From an uncultured Oscillospiraceae bacterium (lineage in GTDB: Bacteria > Bacillota > Clostridia > Oscillospirales > Ruminococcaceae), in the NCBI GenBank assembly GCA_910583935.1, contig CAJTZM010000002.1, forward strand, positions 98,202 through 162,201: DNA of 64,000 nucleotides, read 5' to 3'. Position numbers and translations under genes: made by a program. Positions 44,329 to 52,483 of the stretch are shown here, piece by piece. Positions within the stretch are counted from its first letter, which is position 1; each line of letters opens with the position of its first letter. Below the pieces are notes generated by a model that was given only the letters and a program-made list of their open reading frames with translations, did no database searches and had not been told where the DNA came from.

Positions 44329-45047
44329 CAAATGCCTCCAAATCGTCTATTTCGTTTTGCGTACTGGGCAATGGCCTGGTCCAGATGCAAAGGGGAAAAA
44401 TCCGGCCAGAGCACATCCATAAAGACGAACTCCGTATAAGCCAGCTGCCAGAGCAAAAAGTTCGAAACGCGCAGCTCGCCGCTGGGGCGGATCAAAAGAT
44501 CCGGCGACGGAATTCCCCTGGTGTACAGATGCTCCGAAAAAAGCTGCTCGCCGATTTCATCCGGGGCCAGATCTCCCTGGGCCGCCAGCCGTGCCAGCGA
44601 ACGGGCCGCCCGGACAATTTCCGCCCGGCCCCCATAGTTGACGGCAATACATAAGGTCATTCCCGTATTGCCGGCGCTGTCTTTTTCCGCCTGGTTCATC
44701 AGCTGCCGGATATCAGAAGCCAGCGGCGCCCTGTCGCCTAAAAAAAGCAGCCGGACATTTCGCCGTGTCTGTTTCGATGCTTCCTTTAAATAATTGCGCA
44801 GCATATCCATGATCGTATTGATTTCTTCCTGCGGTCTTTTCCAATTTTCGGTAGAAAAGGCATAGATCGTGACATACCGCACCCCGATTTTCTGGCAATA
44901 ATCGCAGATATTTTCCAGTGTCTTCGCACCCTGGCGGTGGCCGGCGTTGCGGGGCAGGCCCCGTTTTTTCGCCCAGCGGCCGTTGCCGTCCATGATGATG
45001 GCGATGTGCGCTGGAACAACCAAAGGTTCTTTTTGCTCATTCGACAT
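44328..45047 (-). CDS. uppS: Isoprenyl transferase (undecaprenyl diphosphate synthase)
   Basis: This 239-residue cis-prenyltransferase makes the C55 carrier for cell-wall synthesis. Family motifs are HIAIIMDGNGRWAKKRGLP, YVTIYAFSTENWKRP and DLLIRPSGELRVSNFLLWQLAYTE. Length is normal. It lies between frr and cdsA. Confidence 0.97.
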   Translation of the reverse strand: MSNEQKEPLVVPAHIAIIMDGNGRWAKKRGLPRNAGHRQGAKTLENICDYCQKIGVRYVTIYAFSTENWKRPQEEINTIMDMLRNYLKEASKQTRRNVRLLFLGDRAPLASDIRQLMNQAEKDSAGNTGMTLCIAVNYGGRAEIVRAARSLARLAAQGDLAPDEIGEQLFSEHLYTRGIPSPDLLIRPSGELRVSNFLLWQLAYTEFVFMDVLWPDFSPLHLDQAIAQYAKRNRRFGGI

Positions 45048-45114
45048 AGCCTGTATTCTCCTATCCCCAAAGGGGTCCGCCGAAGCTTAAAAAGCGCGGC
45101 TTTTCTCTCGCCTG

Positions 45115-45143
45115 AAAAGGCATAGGCGCTGCCTATGCCTTTT
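45115..45143 (-). terminator. Hairpin between frr and uppS
   Basis: A perfect 13-bp stem (AAAAGGCATAGGC with its complement, 3-nt loop) ends in TTTT on both strands. It may be a partial terminator that lowers expression of the genes after frr. Confidence 0.65.
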
Positions 45144-45158
45144 ATTCTATGCGGTATT

Positions 45159-45713
45159 TTAGATTTCCATAATCTCTTTTTCCTTAGTCTGGGCCATTTT
45201 ATCAATTTCCTTACAGTATTTGTCGGTCAGGTCCTGGATATCCTTTTCATAGCCCTTTAGGTCATCCTCGGTAATTTCCGAATTTTTTTTCATGGCCTTG
45301 TATTTTTCGATGGCGTCGCGGCGAATGGACCGAACCGCTACCTTCGAATCCTCTGCGGTCTTGGACACCTGCCGGGTCAATTCTCGGCGGCGCTCCTCTG
45401 TCGGCTGCGGGAAGGTCAGCCGAATCACGTTTCCGTCGTTGGTAGGGTTAATACCGATATCGGAGGCCAAAATCGCTTTTTCAATGGATTTCAGGGTGGA
45501 TTTGTCCCAGGGCTGCACCACCAACGTACGCCCCTCCGAAACCGTCACCGCCGCCATTGCGTTGATCGCTGTGGGAACACCATAATAATCTACCTGTACC
45601 TTCTCCAGTACCGCCGGATTGGCACGTCCCGCGCGGATGGAGGAAAACTCATGGTTTAACGCATTCAGGGTCTTGGTCATTTTTTCATCGTATGCTTTCA
45701 GATGCTCTTTCAT
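45159..45713 (-). CDS. frr: Ribosome recycling factor
   Basis: This 184-residue factor splits post-termination ribosomes with EF-G. It matches RRF throughout (SSIRAGRANPAVLEKVQVDYYG, SEGRTLVVQPWDKS and LTFPQPTEERRRELT). The ATG at 45713 follows GGGAG. It lies 80 nt downstream of pyrH. Confidence 0.97.
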   Translation of the reverse strand: MKEHLKAYDEKMTKTLNALNHEFSSIRAGRANPAVLEKVQVDYYGVPTAINAMAAVTVSEGRTLVVQPWDKSTLKSIEKAILASDIGINPTNDGNVIRLTFPQPTEERRRELTRQVSKTAEDSKVAVRSIRRDAIEKYKAMKKNSEITEDDLKGYEKDIQDLTDKYCKEIDKMAQTKEKEIMEI

Positions 45714-45793
45714 AAAAACGCTCCCTTTCTCCAGCAAAGTTCTTTATCTCATTCGGCAAATTCTGCTTGTTGGCGCTTTGCCCGGTTCAGCGC

Positions 45794-46504
45794 TCACCCT
45801 TCGGTTACCAGGGTTCCGATCGTCTCGCCCCGGACCGCCCGAACCAAATTTTGCGGATCACCGATATCAAAAACCAGCACCGGAATATGATTATCCTTAC
45901 ACATCGACGCCGCCGTCATATCCATCACCGCCAGCTCCTTGCCAAGCACCTCCGAAAAGGACAGCGTGTCGTACCGGACCGCGTCCGGATATTGATGGGG
46001 GTCCTTGTCATACACGCCGTCTACCATCGTGGCCTTCATCATAATCTGCGCGCCGATTTCCGCCGCCCGCAGAGAAGAGGCTGTGTCGGTGGAAAAAAAC
46101 GGGTTGCCGGTTCCGCAGCCGAAGATGACGACCCGTCCCTTTTCCAGATGACGCACCGCCCGGCCCCGCACATAGGGCTCCGCCACCTGCTGCATGGCGA
46201 TGGCCGTCTGCACCCGCACCGGGACCCCCAGCTGCTCCAACGCGTCGGCCAGGGCCAGGGCGTTGATGACTGTTCCCAGCATCCCCATATGATCCGCCCG
46301 GGTACGATCCATTTTCCCGCTGCTGCGGCCCCGCCAGAAGTTTCCGCCGCCCACAACAATAGCCACTTCGGCGCCCAGTTCGGTACACTGTTTTATGCTT
46401 TCGCAGATGCGCTGCACCACGTCGTAATCCAGCCCGAACTTCTGCGCGCCGGCCAGCGCCTCGCCGGAAAGCTTCAACAAAATCCGTTTGTACTGCAAAT
46501 CCAT
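45794..46504 (-). CDS. pyrH: UMP kinase
   Basis: This 236-residue kinase phosphorylates UMP to UDP. It has the amino-acid-kinase motifs ILLKLSGEALAG, VAIVVGGGNFWRG and MTAASMCKDNHIPVLVFD. The ATG at 46504 is 10 nt from GGGAG, better placed than GTG at 46513. It opens the pyrH-frr-uppS-cdsA-dxr-rseP-ispG-polC run. Confidence 0.97.
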   Translation of the reverse strand: MDLQYKRILLKLSGEALAGAQKFGLDYDVVQRICESIKQCTELGAEVAIVVGGGNFWRGRSSGKMDRTRADHMGMLGTVINALALADALEQLGVPVRVQTAIAMQQVAEPYVRGRAVRHLEKGRVVIFGCGTGNPFFSTDTASSLRAAEIGAQIMMKATMVDGVYDKDPHQYPDAVRYDTLSFSEVLGKELAVMDMTAASMCKDNHIPVLVFDIGDPQNLVRAVRGETIGTLVTEG

Positions 46505-46548
46505 TCCGCTCACTCTCCCATTTTTTGGGGTTTGCTTAGTTTGTATCT

Positions 46549-46578
46549 ATTTTACAATATCACCCGCTGTTATGTAAA
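46549..46578 (-). promoter_or_regulatory. Promoter of the pyrH-polC run
   Basis: On the minus strand TTTACA (46573-46578) and TAAAAT (46549-46554) are 18 nt apart. Confidence 0.75.
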
Positions 46579-46689
46579 GTCCTTCCGCATTTTTCTTTTT
46601 GAAAAAAACGTAAGGGAAACGTAAATTTTCCTCTTCTTAGCGAAAATGGTGCCGGCCCTACCCTTGGGGATACAGTCCTGCGGATAAAG

Positions 46690-46737
46690 CGAAACGCACC
46701 GGAAAAGCAGGCCCGCTTCCCGATGCGTTTTTCTTAT
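46690..46737 (+). other. Imperfect hairpin in the pyrH upstream spacer
   Basis: AAACGCACCGG and a matching arm ending GATGCGTTTTTC form an imperfect stem with T5 on the plus strand. No gene precedes it on the plus strand within 100 nt, so it may end a short unannotated transcript or stop readthrough from the small HTH gene on the other strand. Confidence 0.35.
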
Positions 46738-46813
46738 AACAGGACTCTAACGCGCACCCAGCGCATATCCGGCCATTAAGCATGAATCTCGCCCAGCCGG
46801 GAGCAGGCTGCCG

Positions 46814-46996
46814 CTATTTGCTTGCAGGCTCCCACTTGCAGCGAACCGGAGAGACGATTGCCTCTTCCTTTTTCAGCTCTTTAAACGCTTTATCAATCTC
46901 CTTGCGGTCCAGTCCGGACAGCTTCTCCACCTCGCCGGCGGAAACAGGCTTTCCAGCCTCGCGCATCACTTCCAGCACCTTTTCTTTAACTTCCAT
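46814..46996 (-). CDS. Small winged-helix-like protein
   Basis: This 60-residue protein is nearly all one small HTH fold (VLEVMREAGKPVSAGEVEKLSGLDRKEIDKAFKELKKEEAIVSP) and ends KWEPASK. Similar short proteins occur in Clostridia and are presumed to bind DNA. Partner and target are unknown. AGGAGG precedes the ATG. Confidence 0.7.
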   Translation of the reverse strand: MEVKEKVLEVMREAGKPVSAGEVEKLSGLDRKEIDKAFKELKKEEAIVSPVRCKWEPASK

Positions 46997-47181
46997 GCCC
47001 TAAACCTCCTAAAAATTGAAAATTGCCAAACAACGCGGTTATTATAGCATGGCAGAAGAAAAAATGCAAACATTTCCCATTGTTGTTTGGCCCGCTTCTG
47101 CCCACAATACCCATGCAGGCCCGCTTTGCGCACACTTTTAAGCGAACTTGCCAATCATAATTAAAAGGATGGGTAAAACCT

Positions 47182-47343
47182 ATGGATTATATGCAGTACT
47201 CGCAGGATTTTCAGATTAACGAATACTTTAACCTGCTGCCGCCCTACGTTCGGCAGGCTATTTTAGACGCTTACGGCGAAATCTCCACATTGGGCAAGCT
47301 GCAGGAGTGCGCCGACCACATCATGAACAGCAGGCTGTACTGA
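47182..47343 (+). CDS. 53-residue unknown protein, paralogue of the one at 54161
   Basis: This short gene encodes 53 residues beginning MDYMQYSQDFQINEYF and ending MNSRLY. It aligns over its whole length with the protein at 54161, sharing SQ, N-x-YF, LP, V, I and L-x-x-CA, and has the same length. AAAGGATGG precedes the ATG. It probably forms two helices separated by a short turn. I know of no function. Confidence 0.68.
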   Translation: MDYMQYSQDFQINEYFNLLPPYVRQAILDAYGEISTLGKLQECADHIMNSRLY

Positions 47344-47356
47344 TTGGAAGACCCGA

Positions 47357-48229
47357 TTATGCAATTACCGTACGCTTTCTGGTCAGCAGATAAACGGCGA
47401 ACAGAATCAGTCCACAGCCCAAAAGCTTCATGCCGGACAGGCTTTCGTGCAGGATCAGCACACCGCACACAACGCTTGTAATCGGTTCGAACATACTTAA
47501 AATGGCCGAGGTAGAAGCGCCGGTATAGCGGATGCCCACCTGCAAAAAAGCGTTGGCCCCTATAGACACCAAAACCGCGACGATAAAGGTGTAAACCCAG
47601 GACAGAGAGCTCATCCCAAAGGTGACCTGGTTCGTCAAAACGCCATATAAAAATGTATAGAAAGAAACAAAAATGCAGGTGTAAAGGGAAAAAACCATTG
47701 GATGCATATCCTTCATCCCCCATTGATCCACCGCCACCATATAAAACGCGTAGGTCAGCCCGGAGCTCAGCGCCAGAAGAATCCCCGCCAAGCTGCCGCC
47801 GGCGCCGCCCTGGAAAAAGCAGAGGATGCCTGCGCTGGAAATAAACAGCGCCAGGATTTTCGCCCGGTCGATTCGCTCTTTATAAAAGAAAAAGCACAAA
47901 AGGGACACAAAGGTCGGGTAGACAAAGTGGAGCGTCGTCGCCATCCCCACAGGAATATAATGATAGGACATATTAAGCATGATGGTGGTGGCGGTAGAGC
48001 CGGCCAAGGCGATTACGCTGATTTTCCCCAGCATTTTTGCCGGGATTTTGACCGGGATTTTTTTGATCAGCAAAATCATCAAAATAATCGGAAGCGGCAA
48101 AAGCGACCGAAACATGGTCATCATCACCGGATTAGAGCCGTGGGCGTATGTATATTTTACCATGCTTGGCGTACCGCCGTAAATCACGGCAGATAAAATA
48201 ACCAGCGCAATTCCTTTTGCTCGGTTCAT
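47357..48229 (-). CDS. DMT/EamA-family transporter
   Basis: This 290-residue protein has ten predicted membrane segments in two EamA repeats (the second starts near SLAGILLALSSGLTYAFY) and ends with a charged tail TRKRTVIA. The family exports or imports small metabolites. The substrate is not predictable. The ATG at 48229 follows GGAGG. Confidence 0.9.
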   Translation of the reverse strand: MNRAKGIALVILSAVIYGGTPSMVKYTYAHGSNPVMMTMFRSLLPLPIILMILLIKKIPVKIPAKMLGKISVIALAGSTATTIMLNMSYHYIPVGMATTLHFVYPTFVSLLCFFFYKERIDRAKILALFISSAGILCFFQGGAGGSLAGILLALSSGLTYAFYMVAVDQWGMKDMHPMVFSLYTCIFVSFYTFLYGVLTNQVTFGMSSLSWVYTFIVAVLVSIGANAFLQVGIRYTGASTSAILSMFEPITSVVCGVLILHESLSGMKLLGCGLILFAVYLLTRKRTVIA

Positions 48230-48303
48230 ATTCGTCCTCCATCCTCTTTTTGAAAATTCACCCCAAAAATTATTCAATTGAAATCGACAGGATTATTCTA
48301 TCA

Positions 48304-48332
48304 TTGACAAAATGGGAAAACAAGTATAAATT
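48304..48332 (+). promoter_or_regulatory. Promoter of the M23 hydrolase gene
   Basis: TTGACA (48304-48309) is 17 nt from TAAATT (48327-48332). TATAAA overlaps at 15 nt. A GGAGGGG lies before the ATG. Confidence 0.6.
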
Positions 48333-48381
48333 GATAGTAGATAGAAAAAAGACTGACTGATTTTTCCGGAGGGGTGGACCA

Positions 48382-49788
48382 ATGAAAAAACAAAGGAAAT
48401 TTTTTGCCCTTTTTTGCGCGTTCGCGGCGGTTTTTTTCTTCGTTCCCAGCGCACATGCCATCGGGAACACAGATGTGGCGTTTAACAATATGACCATCGG
48501 CCCGAACATCCAATCAAAGCCTCCGTCGCCCAGCGAGCAGGAGCCTGAACAAAATCAGGAGGATGAGCCCCAGCCCAGCGACAGCGTACCGGCCGAACCG
48601 GAGCAGCCGCCGGCGGGTTCTTCCGGGAGCTCTTCCTCTTCGGGCCTAACGCCGGAGCAGCTCGCGCAGCAGCAACAGCAGCAAGACCAGCTGACCGATT
48701 TAAACCAGCAAATCGGCAGCTTACAGCAGCAGCAGACGGTCTTACAGGATAAAATCAACGCGGCCAAAAACGAAAAGGAAAGGGCCGCCATCCAAAAAGC
48801 TCATATCGACAGCCAGCTGTACAGCACCACTCAGCAGATCCAGCTGACCAAGCAGAAAATGCAGCTGCTGCAAAATAATATCGATGAGACCAATGGGCAG
48901 ATCGACCAGTTAGAGCAGGATATCGGCGACAAGTATGCGCAGTTTAAAAAGCAGATCCGCAGCTCCTATATGTCCCCGGAATACTCCTTTTTAGAGTATC
49001 TGTTCGGGGCGGAAAGCTTTGCGGATTTTTCGGTCCGCATGGAGGCGGTATCTCGGATTTCCAACCACGACCAGCTGGTCATCGAACAGCTGGAGGTGCA
49101 GATCGGCGATCTGCAAAATTTGCAGGAATCCTTAGAGGCGGACAAGCAGGAGCTGGAGAGTAGCGCCGCCCAGCTGGAATCGCTTAAAAGCCAGCTGAAC
49201 ACCCAGTCCGCCGAAGCGCAGGAGCATATCAGCGACATCGATGAAATGGAAAAGGCCTTTTTAGCCGACACCGCCGCCTTACAGGCCAAGCAAAAGGCGA
49301 TCCAGGCGGAAATCGACCAGATTTACGCAAACTTGAAATCCACCGGCGAATATAAGGGCGACGGCACCTGGGCCTGGCCGGTGCCCGGATACGGCAGTAT
49401 CTCCTCCCCCTATGGCCCCCGCTTCCAGGGAACCGATTTTCATACCGGCATGGATATCTGCGGCAGCGGCAGCAGCATCTACGGTGCGCGTATCGTCTCC
49501 TGCGGAGAGGGCACGGTGGTGAAGGTGCAGAACAACGGCAGCAGCGGCTACGGGCTTTTCTGCATCATCGACCACGGCGGCGGGTATACGACTTTGTACG
49601 CCCACACCAGCCAGATTGTTGTTTCGGTGGGTGATGTAGTGGAAAAAGGGCAGACCATCGGCTATGTGGGTAACTCGGGATGGGTTATCCCCGGTCCCAG
49701 CGCGTCTAATCCCACAGCGGGCTCCCATTTACATATCGAATTTCGTGTGAACGGCGCTCACAAAAACCCGGCGGGATTTCTGTACTAA
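48382..49788 (+). CDS. Secreted M23 murein hydrolase with coiled coil
   Basis: This 468-residue protein has a signal peptide (to about residue 26, SAHA). It then has a Pro/Ser/Glu-rich linker, a long Gln-rich coiled coil (about 95-310) like EnvC or CwlO-type activators, and a C-terminal LytM domain. Zinc and catalytic residues are in FHTGMDICG and HLHIEF. It should cleave or activate cleavage of peptidoglycan in the outer wall during growth or division. A terminator follows. Confidence 0.93.
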   Translation: MKKQRKFFALFCAFAAVFFFVPSAHAIGNTDVAFNNMTIGPNIQSKPPSPSEQEPEQNQEDEPQPSDSVPAEPEQPPAGSSGSSSSSGLTPEQLAQQQQQQDQLTDLNQQIGSLQQQQTVLQDKINAAKNEKERAAIQKAHIDSQLYSTTQQIQLTKQKMQLLQNNIDETNGQIDQLEQDIGDKYAQFKKQIRSSYMSPEYSFLEYLFGAESFADFSVRMEAVSRISNHDQLVIEQLEVQIGDLQNLQESLEADKQELESSAAQLESLKSQLNTQSAEAQEHISDIDEMEKAFLADTAALQAKQKAIQAEIDQIYANLKSTGEYKGDGTWAWPVPGYGSISSPYGPRFQGTDFHTGMDICGSGSSIYGARIVSCGEGTVVKVQNNGSSGYGLFCIIDHGGGYTTLYAHTSQIVVSVGDVVEKGQTIGYVGNSGWVIPGPSASNPTAGSHLHIEFRVNGAHKNPAGFLY

Positions 49789-49805
49789 GACTTATCGTCC
49801 TTCAG

Positions 49806-49840
49806 GCGGTATGGCCATTTTGGCCGTACCGCTTTTTTTA
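49806..49840 (+). terminator. Terminator after the M23 hydrolase gene
   Basis: A perfect 11-bp stem (GCGGTATGGCC/GGCCGTACCGC) is followed by seven T residues. Confidence 0.93.
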
Positions 49841-49875
49841 AATTTTTGTCCAACGGCAAAAAGCTTCAAAGACTA

Positions 49876-49904
49876 TTGACACAGCCTTTTTACTGTGCTA
49901 TAGT
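49876..49904 (+). promoter_or_regulatory. Promoter of the metal-efflux operon
   Basis: TTGACA (49876-49881) and TATAGT (49899-49904) are separated by 17 nt. Confidence 0.85.
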
Positions 49905-49915
49905 AAAGCTAATAA

Positions 49916-49939
49916 ATGAACAATTATTCATATGTTCAT
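49916..49939 (+). promoter_or_regulatory. SmtB/CzrA-type operator
   Basis: A 24-bp imperfect palindrome with ATGAACA and TATGTTCAT arms lies about 12 nt after the -10. It resembles the 12-2-12 operators of SmtB, ZiaR and CzrA repressors. The encoded ArsR protein downstream is the obvious ligand. Confidence 0.75.
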
Positions 49940-49973
49940 TTTATGAAAACCAAAAGAGAAAAGGGGCTGCTGG

Positions 49974-50357
49974 ATGGAAAAGAAATCATTGCAATCAGAG
50001 GAGCACGATCATAAAAAGACAGCGGATTTTGCCCGCTCTCATTTGCCCGGCGAAGACGACCTGTTTGAGCTGGCCGAGCTGTTTAAGGTCTTTTCGGACA
50101 GCACCCGTATACGGATCATGTGCGCGTTGTCCCAAACCGAAATGTGTGTGTATGATATCGCCGAATTAACCGGAGCAAGCCAATCCGCCGTCAGCCATCA
50201 GCTGCGGCTGCTGCGAACCAGTCATCTGGTACGGACCCGACGGGACGGTAAAAACATCTTTTACGCACTGGACGACGAGCATGTGAATTCCATCATTTCA
50301 ACCGGTCTGGAGCATATCCATCATACGAAAGGGGAAACGAACAATGAGCAAGCATGA
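49974..50357 (+). CDS. Zinc-type ArsR/SmtB metalloregulator (CzrA-like)
   Basis: This 127-residue winged-helix repressor (VSHQLRLLRTSHLVRTRRDGKN) ends with a metal site on the last helix: D, H at +2, H at +13 and H at +16 (within DDEHVNSIISTGLEHIHH). This is the spacing of CzrA (D84, H86, H97 and H100), which senses Zn and Co. It lacks the ELCVCDL alpha-3 cysteines of CadC, and MCVYDIAEL keeps only one. Its operator lies just upstream, and it overlaps the P-type ATPase gene, which it should control. Confidence 0.9.
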   Translation: MEKKSLQSEEHDHKKTADFARSHLPGEDDLFELAELFKVFSDSTRIRIMCALSQTEMCVYDIAELTGASQSAVSHQLRLLRTSHLVRTRRDGKNIFYALDDEHVNSIISTGLEHIHHTKGETNNEQA

Positions 50358-52413
50358 ACAAAACGGCGTCTGCTGCGAGCAGGCCGCAGCAATCCGGCTG
50401 GAGGATGGCTCCTGCCCTCCCCCACACCAAACTGACCATGCACATGCGGAATGCAGTTGTGGTCACGACCACAACCATACGCACAGCCACGATCACCCGC
50501 ACACCCACCATGAGGGATGCGGCTGTGGGCTGGACCACGATATCAGCCTGGAAAGCTGCGACGACGGCTGCGGCCACGACCACGACCATCCCGAGGGGAA
50601 AAGCGCCTGGATCGCGATTTTTGCCGCGGCGGCGCTGGCCTGCCTGAGCTTTCTACCGGTACCGACGTTTGTCTCCAACCTGCTGCTGGCGGCCGCCGCC
50701 CTTCTGGCGGGCTTTCCCCTGTTTTGGGCCGGACTCAAAAACATCCTGCGGCTTCGGCTAGATGAAACCGCCCTTTTGCTGATCGCTGTCGCAGCCGCTA
50801 TGGCTTTAGGCGAATTCTGGGAAAGCGCGCTGGTCACCATCCTGTTCCGGCTTGGCAACCAGCTGGAGAGCTTAGCAGTGGCCCGATCGAAAAAAAGTAT
50901 TGCCTCCCTGACCAAAATTCGGCCGGAAACCGCCTATCTTTTGCGGGAGGACGGCAGCTATAAAGAGATCTCCGCCGCTTCTGTCTCCGTCGGCTCGCAA
51001 ATTCTCGTAAAGCCCGGTGACCGGGTCCCGTTGGACGCGGTGGTCCTTTCCGGAGAAAGCATGGTCGATACCTCCATGCTCACCGGTGAAAGCCTCCCCT
51101 GCCAGGCAGGGCCTGGGCAAACACTGCTTTCCGGAACCATCAACAAGGATGGGGCGCTTTTCTGCCGCACGATCAATACCTTTTCCGATTCGGCTGCTTC
51201 CCGGATTATTCATCTGGTACAGGAATCCTCCGCCAAAAAAGGCAATACGGAAAAACTAATTTCAAAATTCTCCAAAATCTATACTCCTTGTATTATTCTG
51301 TCCGCCATCCTGCTGACCTTTCTGCCGCCGCTTTTCCATATGGGGCCTATTTCCATGTGGCTGGACCGGGCTCTGGTTTTTTTGGTCGCCTCCTGCCCGT
51401 GCGCTCTGGTGATTTCCATCCCCCTGTCCTTTTTTGCGGGCATCGGCGCCGGCAGCCGGCGGGGGGTGCTGGTCAAGGGCTCCAAGTCGCTGGAGGCGCT
51501 GGCCAAAACCTCCTATGCGGTTTTTGACAAAACCGGAACCTTGACCTGCGGAAAGCTTTCGGTGGACGATATTGTCCCCCTGGTGGACGGTATATCCGCC
51601 GACGAGCTGCTGCGGCTTTGCGCTATCGGCGAAAGCTTCTCCAGCCATCCCATGGCTCAGGCCGTCGTCTCCCGGTACGGGACTGTGGATTCCTCCTCCG
51701 TATCCTCCTATCAGGAGCTTCCGGGAATGGGCGTTTCCTATCAAATGGGCGAGGACCAATATCTGTGCGGCGGCGACCGGCTGCTGGCCAAACAGGGGAT
51801 CGACACTTCGTCTTTGCCCTACGCCAACATCTATCTTTCCAAAAACGGCGTCGTTTTAGGGTATTTGACGGTAGCCGACGCTCTTCGGGAGGACGCTAAG
51901 CAGGCGTTGGCACAGCTCAAGGACCTGGGTGTAAAAAAGACAGTGATCCTCACCGGCGACAACGCCGAAACCGCGGAAAAAATCCGCCGAGAAAGCGGCG
52001 CGGATCAGGTTTGGGCACAGCTTCTGCCCGCTGACAAGGTGGCGCATCTGGAGCAAATTAAGCAAAATGGCAGCACCCTTTTTGTGGGGGATGGTATTAA
52101 CGACGCGCCAGTCCTGGCAATGGCCGACGTGGGGGTTGCCATGGGACTTGGCACCGACGCCGCCATCGAAGCGGCGGACGTGGTGCTGGTATCCGACCGG
52201 CTCAGCGACCTGCCGGAGGCGGTCAGGCTGTCGAGACGCACCTTATCCATTGCCAAATGCAACATTCTTTTTTCCCTGGGGATTAAGGGGATCGTCCTGG
52301 TATTGGGCGCCTGCGGGCTGGCTGCTATGTGGATGGCCGTATTCGCCGACGTGGGCGTATCTATCCTAGCCGTGCTGAACGCCACCCGGATTTTACGGGT
52401 AAAGAAAAAATAG
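50344..52413 (+). CDS. Zinc/cadmium-type P1B ATPase with His-rich N-terminus
   Basis: This 689-residue metal-exporting ATPase has the phosphorylation site DKTGTLT (Asp395), CPC membrane motif (351-353), TGES, and GDGINDAP. Instead of a normal HMA domain with CxxC, the N-terminus (about residues 27-82) is rich in His and Cys (HDHNHTHSHDHPHTHH and similar). It begins 14 nt inside the regulator gene. Zinc is the likely substrate, with cadmium or cobalt possible. The terminator at 52424-52459 closes the operon. Confidence 0.93.
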   Translation: MSKHEQNGVCCEQAAAIRLEDGSCPPPHQTDHAHAECSCGHDHNHTHSHDHPHTHHEGCGCGLDHDISLESCDDGCGHDHDHPEGKSAWIAIFAAAALACLSFLPVPTFVSNLLLAAAALLAGFPLFWAGLKNILRLRLDETALLLIAVAAAMALGEFWESALVTILFRLGNQLESLAVARSKKSIASLTKIRPETAYLLREDGSYKEISAASVSVGSQILVKPGDRVPLDAVVLSGESMVDTSMLTGESLPCQAGPGQTLLSGTINKDGALFCRTINTFSDSAASRIIHLVQESSAKKGNTEKLISKFSKIYTPCIILSAILLTFLPPLFHMGPISMWLDRALVFLVASCPCALVISIPLSFFAGIGAGSRRGVLVKGSKSLEALAKTSYAVFDKTGTLTCGKLSVDDIVPLVDGISADELLRLCAIGESFSSHPMAQAVVSRYGTVDSSSVSSYQELPGMGVSYQMGEDQYLCGGDRLLAKQGIDTSSLPYANIYLSKNGVVLGYLTVADALREDAKQALAQLKDLGVKKTVILTGDNAETAEKIRRESGADQVWAQLLPADKVAHLEQIKQNGSTLFVGDGINDAPVLAMADVGVAMGLGTDAAIEAADVVLVSDRLSDLPEAVRLSRRTLSIAKCNILFSLGIKGIVLVLGACGLAAMWMAVFADVGVSILAVLNATRILRVKKK

Positions 52414-52423
52414 ATTGCGCCGC

Positions 52424-52459
52424 AAAAAAGTCCATGGGCCAAAGCCTATGGACTTTTTT
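52424..52459 (+). terminator. Terminator after the P-type ATPase gene
   Basis: A 16-bp stem with one wobble (AAAAAAGTCCATGGGC with GCCTATGGACTTTTTT) serves the converging genes. Confidence 0.92.
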
Positions 52460-52483
52460 CATTTTATAAGCCGTTTTCCCCGG

